Assembly: GCA_946221495.1 (NCBI GenBank) | Contig: CAMIFA010000089.1 | Location: forward strand, 1 to 20,001 | Reading direction: 5' to 3' | Source of the DNA: an uncultured cyanobacterium | Lineage (GTDB): Bacteria > Cyanobacteriota > Cyanobacteriia > Cyanobacteriales > Chroococcidiopsidaceae | DNA length: 20,001 nucleotides | Shown here: piece by piece, positions 15,099-20,001 of the stretch | Numbering within the stretch: the first letter of the stretch is position 1 | Layout of the letters: the number at the start of each line of letters is the position of its first letter | The notes under the pieces: model-generated | The model's input: only the letters and a program-made list of their open reading frames with translations | Database searches by the model: none | What the model was told of the DNA's origin: nothing | Translations under genes and position numbers: made by a program

Positions 15099-15342
15099 TA
15101 AAAGGACACGGGAACTATAGTTTTGGGGACTTATACGGGTGTCCTCAAGTTGTAGCGGCGTAATCAAAGGTTTTTTCCAGGTAAATATTATTGCAATGGA
15201 ATTAACCTTTGTTTTATGTCCACTTTTCTCAAGATGTAGCTTACTAGAAATAAGTACACACAGCAGTATTTGGACAAGCGCTCGTACTTCAATTTAGCAA
15301 TATTATTGCTGAAGCTTTAACCAAATTTCAGCTTAAACAAAG
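15099..15342. other. Spacer between glycine-zipper and lipid-kinase genes, with hairpin
   Basis: AGGACAC (from about 15102) can pair with GTGTCCT (to about 15145), and a smaller TGGGGAC/GTCCTCA pairing lies inside it. Neither is followed by a T run. It could partly terminate the glycine-zipper transcript. The remainder is AT-rich and should contain the kinase gene's promoter if it has its own. Confidence 0.3.
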
Positions 15343-16656
15343 ATGGACTACCAACTTATACATACTACTGCGGGGCGCTTCCGGTTCCGAATTCCCCAAC
15401 TGGCATATGCTCCAGAGTATACAAGCCGTCTTCAGCAGTTAGTTGAGTCTCTTAATTTTGTCATTAGTGTACGTATCAACGCGGCATCCGGTTCTCTAGT
15501 CATAAAATATGACTCAGATGAGGCTTCTGTAGCTACAGCACAGGAGGCAGTCGTTAGGGCTATCCAAGAGGCGCAGACTACAGATTCCCTTATCCTGCTA
15601 CCTAAAGAGACACCATCCAGTAGCAACAAACTAGAGCAGTTAGATCAGCTGGTTGGGCATCAGGCAAAGGTAACGAAACGTCGTGCTTGCTTAATATTTA
15701 ACCCGATTGCTGGACAGTCAGATCCAGAACAGGATCTAGAAAAAATACGTAGCATCCTAGAACGGGAACTTGACTTAGATGTCTGTACTACCACGCCAGA
15801 AGTTGATGCTGACCAGTTAGCATCAGCAGCTATTGATCAGAAATTTGAAGTAATTATCGCCTCAGGAGGAGATGGCACAGTTTCAGCAGTTGCCGCAGCT
15901 GTGGTGGAAACCAACATTCCACTGGGAATTATTCCCCGAGGGACAGCAAATGCTTTTGCTAATGCCTTAGAAATTCCTACCGATCTTGAGCAAGCCTGTG
16001 AAACAATCTTAGCCGGAACTACACGGGTTGTTGATGCTGCCTATTGTAATGGTAAACCAATGGTTTTACTTGCAGGGATTGGCTTTGAGGCAGAAACTGT
16101 TAAGCGAGCGGATCGGGAATATAAAAATCAGTTCGGGATGCTGGCGTATATCCTGGCTGGGTTGCAAGAGTTGAGCGAACTTGAAACTTTTACAGTTGAG
16201 CTAGAAGTTGAGGACAAAATCATTACAGTTACTGCTGCGGCAGTTACTGTTGCAAACATAGCGCCGCCAACGTCTGTATTAGCCCAAGGGTCAGGAGAAA
16301 TAATCAGCGATGATGGTTTACTAGATGTGACAATAGTATCTCCCACTAATACCCTAGGAGCGATCGGTGCAGCTTATACTCTGCTACAATCTGCGCTCCA
16401 AGGTGAATCGGTTGAGCGACCAGATACAGGTTATTTGCGTACACAACAAATTAAAGTTACTACTAATCCATCCCAGAAAGTAGTCGTGGACGGAGAAGTA
16501 ATTGGTCAAACTCCTGTAGAAATTGCTTGTGTTCCAAGAGGGTTAACAATTTTTGTGCCAACGATTCCTGAACCAGACAGTCCTGATCAGAAATTAGAGG
16601 GTCTGCCAAATTTGCAGATTCAACCGAAGAACCAAGAGCAAGATATTTCTAAGTAA
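15343..16656 (+). CDS. HMA-like domain fused to diacylglycerol/lipid kinase
   Basis: A 437-residue fusion. Residues 1-80 are the same CxxC-less HMA-like domain as in the three ATPases (GRFRFRIPQL...VISVRINAASGSLVIKYD). A charged linker follows, then a complete DAGK-catalytic lipid kinase of the YegS/DgkB type, about 105-405: NPIAGQ, the nucleotide loop SGGDGT (174-179), GIIPRGTANAFA, a lipid-binding region and VVDGEVIG near the end. All motifs I know for the family are present, so it should phosphorylate diacylglycerol or a related lipid on the inner membrane face. The ATG at 15343 aligns exactly with the start of the degenerate ATPase (MDYQ), though no good ribosome site is seen. This fusion suggests that the HMA-like domain recruits proteins to a membrane or a shared partner, because a lipid kinase has no need for metal delivery. 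The C-terminal 30 residues are acidic and disordered. Confidence 0.9.
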   Translation: MDYQLIHTTAGRFRFRIPQLAYAPEYTSRLQQLVESLNFVISVRINAASGSLVIKYDSDEASVATAQEAVVRAIQEAQTTDSLILLPKETPSSSNKLEQLDQLVGHQAKVTKRRACLIFNPIAGQSDPEQDLEKIRSILERELDLDVCTTTPEVDADQLASAAIDQKFEVIIASGGDGTVSAVAAAVVETNIPLGIIPRGTANAFANALEIPTDLEQACETILAGTTRVVDAAYCNGKPMVLLAGIGFEAETVKRADREYKNQFGMLAYILAGLQELSELETFTVELEVEDKIITVTAAAVTVANIAPPTSVLAQGSGEIISDDGLLDVTIVSPTNTLGAIGAAYTLLQSALQGESVERPDTGYLRTQQIKVTTNPSQKVVVDGEVIGQTPVEIACVPRGLTIFVPTIPEPDSPDQKLEGLPNLQIQPKNQEQDISK

Positions 16657-16987
16657 GTTGGACAGCTTTTCTTGGGTGTTTATTTAAGTTGTTTCTTTTT
16701 GATAAAACTTTTAATCAATTTGAGTAGAGACTTAATTTAGTCCAATATAATTTGGATTGAAGTGCAAGTTAATGAAGGCACAACCAATGCAGGTGTTATC
16801 ATCCCGTTTTTCCCTGGAATACCATTTTTGCTGTAGGAAGCATAGTTTTCGCCTGAGCAATTGCCTGTGTATGAGTTGAAAAATTCGCTCATTGGTAGGT
16901 GATATCTGGTATATACAACGATGCTATCCCCAGTTTGTTATCAAACATTTACTAAGCATGAATTGAGACTGAATAAGTTTTGTTTAA
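16657..16987. other. Intergenic spacer with remnant of a small membrane-protein gene
   Basis: Non-coding and AT-rich. It contains the fragment at 16789-16836 described separately. I see no terminator with a convincing T run directly after the kinase gene. Confidence 0.4.
16789..16836 (+). pseudogene. Remnant of a DUF454-like small membrane protein gene
   Basis: One frame reads AGVIIPFFPGIPFLL and then stops. This matches GIILPFIPGTPFLIL of the frameshifted gene at 6179-6350 in both order and codon pattern. No start codon with a ribosome site and no conserved first helix precede it, so it is a decayed copy. The match is short (about 15 residues), but P-F-x-PG-x-PFL is distinctive. Confidence 0.45.
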
Positions 16988-17224
16988 TTAGTTGTCCTGA
17001 TTATCCCAGAGGAGCCGCTCACGCGGTGCGGAAGCACGTAACCGCACAACAACGTAGCGCCTCACAGAATTAGCTGCCCCGTTATCCATCTCGAAGTCGT
17101 CGATGATTTCCATCGTGCTGCGGAGGAAAGCTACTGCCGATTCGACCGCATTTGATGTTCCTTCCAAGCGGATTTTGATCTTGTCGGACTGATAATTGCC
17201 GTTGTAGTTTCCTAGTTCTGCCAT
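16988..17224 (-). CDS. Small conserved-looking alpha/beta protein of unknown function
   Basis: With the ATG at 17224 it has 78 residues. The core KIKIRLEGTSNAVESAVAFL, then MEIIDDFEMDNG and RRYVVVRLRA reads as strand-helix-strand. I associate it with a type of small cyanobacterial protein often on plasmids, but cannot name a family. An upstream ATG at 17320 would add 32 basic residues (MPRQSRLVKRS...) that do not look like part of the fold. Neither start has a clear Shine-Dalgarno. It stands alone between spacer regions, opposite in direction to the kinase gene. Confidence 0.5.
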   Translation of the reverse strand: MAELGNYNGNYQSDKIKIRLEGTSNAVESAVAFLRSTMEIIDDFEMDNGAANSVRRYVVVRLRASAPRERLLWDNQDN

Positions 17225-17419
17225 TTTGCTTTTGAACGGGGCAACGCGCCAACAATTCCGTTGGATGAAGCATAAGTTTTCTCTAGCTGATCTTTTAACT
17301 AATCGGCTTTGGCGGGGCATGGTTGAAAATTACCTTAAATAAAACTTATATTTGAGTGCTGCTGTACTGCTAGCGGAAATGCCAAGTACATAGGTGAACC
17401 TCCTGTGCGGTAGGTTAAG

Positions 17420-17516
17420 AAGTCAATGCTTTACCGTCGTCGCACGGCGGTGCGTCGAGGCTTTACCGGATTTTAAATCCGGTAAGCCTTTGCCCGACGC
17501 AGCATTGCATTGACTT
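17420..17516. repeat. Large nested palindrome, possible three-way-junction RNA or palindromic element
   Basis: The outer arms are AAGTCAATGC (17420-17429) and GCATTGACTT (17507-17516). Inside are TGCGTCG (17451-17457) with CGACGCA (17495-17501), and a 15-base stem, AGGCTT-TACCGGATTT (17458-17473) with AAATCCGGTAAGCCT (17475-17489), with one bulged base. An alternative small hairpin, CGCAC-GGCG-GTGCG (17441-17454), competes with the middle stem. The GC-rich content differs from the flanks. It fits a cyanobacterial palindromic repeat or a structured RNA. Confidence 0.65.
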
Positions 17517-17814
17517 TGATGGCTTGTTTATCTGTGGAGTAACTCATGAGTGCAACACAGCTATAATGTTCTGTTCTAAAGTATATTAGAATTTTATCAG
17601 TATAGACTATTAATATATAATTTATTTATTTTAACAGCTTGATAATAGACCGTTATTATCTGCGGACTTTTACGGTAGGGTAAGTTGTTAATGTTTTCTA
17701 GTTATCGAATAGTCTGCACTTACAAACGTTGTACCAAGTAACTAAATAAAGGTAATGAGGTTATATAGCAGCCCTAAATGATTCGTAAAATTCTCTTTTT
17801 CTTTTTTTCTTTGC

Positions 17815-17940
17815 GCTCTAGCCTAAGGCAAGCCGAACCGCGCGTCTAGGTGACTAAACGCGCTCCGCTACACTACTCCTTCGGAGAAGCAAGCTACGTG
17901 AAGGTGGTAGCCTGCGGCAAGCCGCGAAGCGTCTACGTTT
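17815..17940. repeat. GC-rich dispersed-type repeat cluster
   Basis: Short GC-rich words (CTCCTTCGGAGAAGCAAGCTACG, then CTGCGGCAAGCCGCGAAGCG) form several small hairpins, for example CTCC-TTC-GGAG and TGCGGC-AA-GCCGC. They stand in a strongly AT-rich surround. This matches the look of the interspersed palindromic repeats common in Nostocales genomes. It has no open frame. Confidence 0.55.
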
Positions 17941-18335
17941 AAAAAATAACTTTCACAATTCAGATAGGATTGCTATATCACTGAGGATAATGCTTTTGGC
18001 TGGTTGCTGACAGTGAGCTAATTATCTAAATAACGTAAGTTTAAGGCTTTCAACAGTTGCTCCTGTCCAGGGCTTATGCAAAAGTTCATTACTCCTCAGT
18101 CTGAGCGTTAACTACACCTACGAGAAATATGATTGGCGGTATTCAGTAGGAAGTGAAAGTTATCTGAGCAGGGTATGTACTTGAGATAATAACTATCGAA
18201 TCAATTAACAAATTAAATAGTAGAATTTTAACGAAGTTACTAACGGGACTTCTGTTTCTGCATTAGTTGCATTCTCAGTAAATAAAAACAAATACTAGCG
18301 TTAAGAAAAACTAAATGACTTTAGGTTGAAGCGAT

Positions 18336-18357
18336 CATTAAAATTATAATTTTAATG
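18336..18357. repeat. Perfect 22-base AT palindrome
   Basis: From CATTAAAAT at 18336 to ATTTTAATG at 18357 the sequence equals its own reverse complement. It lies about 150 bases before the small gene at 18505 and may be a regulator site or a cruciform. No T run follows, so it is not a terminator. Confidence 0.5.
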
Positions 18358-18504
18358 CAATAATCGATGAAAGCACTACTCTTTGATACACATTCAAGGC
18401 AATTACAGTGGTGCAATATGCCGATTATGGTTAATCTCCCACATCTAAAAAACTGACATAACTGTCTTTTAACGCAGAGAAATGTCAAAGGAGTCTATTT
18501 AGTA

Positions 18505-18678
18505 GTGCCGAAAAAGCATATGGACGCTGTAATAGTTAGAATTTATACTCGTTCAGGAGATTTAATAAGTATGGTGGAACTTTTACATAAGCAAGGACTT
18601 AAGGTAATAGTGAATTCTCAATGCGATCGCGGTGAAAGGTATGAGGAAATCATAGTTTATCGGGATATTGATTTATAA
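18505..18678 (+). CDS. Small unknown protein, 57 residues
   Basis: From the GTG at 18505 the frame reads MPKKHMDAVIVRIYTRSGD...ELLHKQGLKVIVNSQ and ends YEEIIVYRDIDL. This is a clean strand-helix-strand-strand pattern with hydrophobic alternation and a HIP1 site within, which argues for real coding. AAAGGAG lies about 11 bases before the GTG, somewhat far. An ATG at 18520 (52 residues) has no ribosome site. I do not recognise a family. The small alpha/beta shape is reminiscent of the protein at 16988-17224, but there is no clear sequence similarity. No neighbour suggests an operon. Confidence 0.5.
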   Translation: MPKKHMDAVIVRIYTRSGDLISMVELLHKQGLKVIVNSQCDRGERYEEIIVYRDIDL

Positions 18679-19110
18679 AAGCGCGTTTAGCTAGTCTGGT
18701 ATGTTACGAGAAATTAAAAACTCAACTCACTAAAGCTCTGAGGTATAGATACGAATAAGATCGCGGTAGTCAGAGATTAAGAATGCTCTATTGATTTGTA
18801 TTTACTTATTTAAAGATAGTTTAAGCAGTTTAATTACTTGCTTTACTCCTGGTATTATCAGTACAATAATTTGTGGAAGCTAAAAGGCTAACAGAATTTT
18901 AAGAAGTTCAATTACCTTTTGCTCTTGATTATCTGCTTTGCGTGTAACCTTATATCTATCACGTCAAGAATTAGTTCTCTCTTATGTGTAGCATTGTGTA
19001 AATTAATCATATGCTGCATTTAGGAAATAAGTTTACTGTCAGCTACAACATTATTGGGTAGTTGCGTAAGCACGGTTCGTTAGTTTGCTTAGATTTTTGC
19101 AGGAGTAAAT
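18679..19110. other. Intergenic spacer upstream of the DUF5132-like gene
   Basis: AT-rich, without open frames longer than about 16 codons or repeats that I could find. It should contain the promoter of the gene at 19111. Confidence 0.4.
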
Positions 19111-19443
19111 ATGGAACTTGAAGCTTTGTTGCTGGGTCTTGAACCTTTAACTGCATTGGGAATTGGTGTTGGCTCCTTAGTCTTAGCACCAGTTGTTGGT
19201 GTAGTCGGTTCGGCAATGGGATCAAATTCAGAATTGGGTAATTCTCTTTCAGAATCATCTAGATCCCTAGCCAAGACTGGCGTAGGTTGGGCGCTTGACA
19301 CTTATGACAAGACGCAAACGTTTTTTGCTGAAACAGGGGAGTCCTTGCAGGATTTAGTTGCTGAAGCTAAGAATGATCTGAAAAATAGCAAGTCTCCTAA
19401 AGCTGAACAGAATTCTTCACCCCATCAGGTAGAGATTGGATAA
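19111..19443 (+). CDS. DUF5132-like small membrane-associated protein
   Basis: A 110-residue protein, the fullest of the three copies in this window. Residues 1-40 are hydrophobic with Gly spacing (LLLGLEPLTALGIGVGSLVLAPVVGVVGSAMG), likely one or two membrane helices. Residues 45-95 are amphipathic (SESSRSLAKTGVGWALDTYD...ESLQDLVAEAKND). The tail is polar. AGGAG five bases before the ATG sets the start. It matches 6849-7172 end to end apart from a four- or five-residue insertion (SNSEL). The function is unknown. It is followed by a structured spacer and then a Nif11-like gene on the same strand, possibly co-transcribed. Confidence 0.78.
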   Translation: MELEALLLGLEPLTALGIGVGSLVLAPVVGVVGSAMGSNSELGNSLSESSRSLAKTGVGWALDTYDKTQTFFAETGESLQDLVAEAKNDLKNSKSPKAEQNSSPHQVEIG

Positions 19444-19462
19444 ATTCTATTAAGACTGTAAT

Positions 19463-19535
19463 CTCGACTTTGTCTGAATCAAAGAGCGTAAAAGTGGGTA
19501 TCAGCCAATTGCTCTCAACCGATGATAAAGTCGAG
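19463..19535. repeat. Long-range hairpin between DUF5132-like and Nif11-like genes
   Basis: CTCGACTTT (19463-19471) is complementary to AAAGTCGAG (19527-19535), with a smaller CTTTG/CAAAG hairpin inside. The right arm is followed by AAAATATCC, not T. It may be an RNA processing or stability structure; a role as terminator is unlikely on the plus strand. Confidence 0.4.
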
Positions 19536-19642
19536 AAAATATCCAGAAAATCTTTATTGCTACTCCTGAATAGGCAATAGCATAAGTATACATCTGCGCC
19601 CCTTAGGTGGCTTTCCTGGCATTAAACAAAGAGAGGATAAAC

Positions 19643-19846
19643 GTGTCCAAAGAGATAGAAGAATTTCACCAATTGGTCATTCAAGACTCGTCTTTGAAAG
19701 AGAGGTTAAAACAGTCGGCTGATCAAGCAAGCTTTGTAAAGCTAGCAGTACAACTGGGTGAAGAACAAGGTTACAGTTTTACTTCAAGAGAGGTAGAAGC
19801 TTACATAAACCGAAATATGTTGACTTTGATGATGCAGTTTTCTTAG
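19643..19846 (+). CDS. Nif11-like domain protein
   Basis: From the GTG at 19643 it has 67 residues reading SKEIEEFHQLVIQDSSLKERL...FVKLAVQLGEEQGYSFTSREVEAYI. This is the pattern of the Nif11 domain: two helices, then a GY-x-FT turn and a third helix. Nif11 domains occur as leaders of modified peptides or as free small proteins in cyanobacteria. Here there is no Gly-Gly cleavage motif and no Cys/Ser-rich core behind it, so a precursor-peptide role is unlikely. AGAGG lies about seven bases before this GTG. A second GTG at 19607 would add 12 residues but has no ribosome site. It is followed by a hairpin at 19879. Confidence 0.72.
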   Translation: MSKEIEEFHQLVIQDSSLKERLKQSADQASFVKLAVQLGEEQGYSFTSREVEAYINRNMLTLMMQFS

Positions 19847-19878
19847 GTTCATCACTTTGCTCCTACTTTATCTGAGTA

Positions 19879-19916
19879 TGAGGTGGGTTTAACTATGTAC
19901 CTACCTCAACTCAAAT
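19879..19916 (+). terminator. Terminator-like hairpin after the Nif11-like gene
   Basis: TGAGGTGGGT (19879-19888) pairs with ACCTACCTCA (19899-19908) with one G-T wobble, and outer GAG/CTC can extend it. AAATTTT follows, a modest T run. It fits the end of the Nif11-like transcript. Confidence 0.5.
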
Positions 19917-20001
19917 TTTAGTGAGAATAATTTATGTAACTGCTAGTTTTTGCTAATGGATGTACTTTGCATATATGTAATATAACTATTGCTTTTTGCC
20001 T

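Larger units (their letters stand above)
17225..18504. other. Long repeat-rich intergenic region
   Basis: About 1.2 kb without a convincing gene. It holds a large imperfect palindrome (17420-17516), a smaller one (17641-17660, GATAATA/TATTATC), a GC-rich dispersed-type repeat (about 17815-17940) and a perfect 22-base AT palindrome (18336-18357). The part at 17225-17320 could extend the preceding small gene. Confidence 0.5.

Noticed and set aside
17761..17850. Short plus-strand frame opening MIRKILFFFFSL
   Set aside because: It runs straight into the GC-rich repeat and stops after 23 codons; it is probably chance.
19043..19301. Two minus-strand frames opposite the DUF5132-like gene
   Set aside because: The plus-strand gene has a strong ribosome site and a matching paralogue; the opposite frames are shadows.

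Overview
This window looks like chromosome of a filamentous, Nostocales-like cyanobacterium. The base composition is moderately AT-rich. The palindrome GCGATCGC (HIP1, typical of cyanobacteria) recurs inside most genes, for example near 1687, 2692, 4374, 7437, 8103, 8453, 10345, 13776 and 18622. There are cyanobacterial small families (Nif11, DUF5132-like, DUF3102), and the intergenic spaces are long and rich in hairpins. No tRNA, rRNA, CRISPR array or transposase gene was seen.

Layout. 1-263: a short element with TA-flanked inverted repeats, MITE-like. 394-687 (+): a truncated DUF5132-like protein. 700-5807 (-): a probable four-gene operon transcribed leftward: DUF1345 membrane protein, MntP/YtaF-like cation exporter, HMA-type P-type ATPase, and a zinc-ribbon/coiled-coil/formylglycine-generating-enzyme-like protein. 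6179-6350 (+): a frameshifted small DUF454-like membrane protein gene followed by a strong terminator. 6849-7172 (+): DUF5132-like protein. 7289-12615 (-): a second leftward cluster: a large P-type ATPase with a repeat plus HTH-like tail, a His-rich protein coupled to it by a TAATG overlap, and a catalytically degenerate P-type ATPase. 13071-14132 (-): DUF3102 protein with a methyltransferase-like remnant, preceded by operator-like repeats. 14829-15098 (+): glycine-zipper protein. 15343-16656 (+): an HMA-like domain fused to a diacylglycerol/lipid kinase. 16988-18504: a small minus-strand gene and repeat-rich spacer. 18505-20001 (+): a small unknown protein, a third DUF5132-like protein and a Nif11-like protein.

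How the genes may work together. Three P-type ATPases and a lipid kinase share the same N-terminal domain: an HMA-superfamily fold without the metal-binding CxxC but with a conserved basic strand (GR-x-R-x-RI). As I recall the literature, this is the type called HMA_2 or CoBaHMA, proposed to contact membranes. All three ATPases also lack the CPC metal motif in the membrane. Around them lie three DUF5132-like proteins with hydrophobic Gly-rich segments, a pure glycine-zipper protein and a MntP-like exporter. The combination of CoBaHMA-type domains with glycine zippers recalls calcyanin, the cyanobacterial protein linked to intracellular carbonate formation, but here split over separate genes. 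My reading (inference) is a membrane-associated system for ion transport and lipid modification. In it the three ATPases form a series from intact (9697-12615), to one altered hinge residue (2004-4196), to a probable pseudo-enzyme lacking its nucleotide-binding domain (7289-9145).
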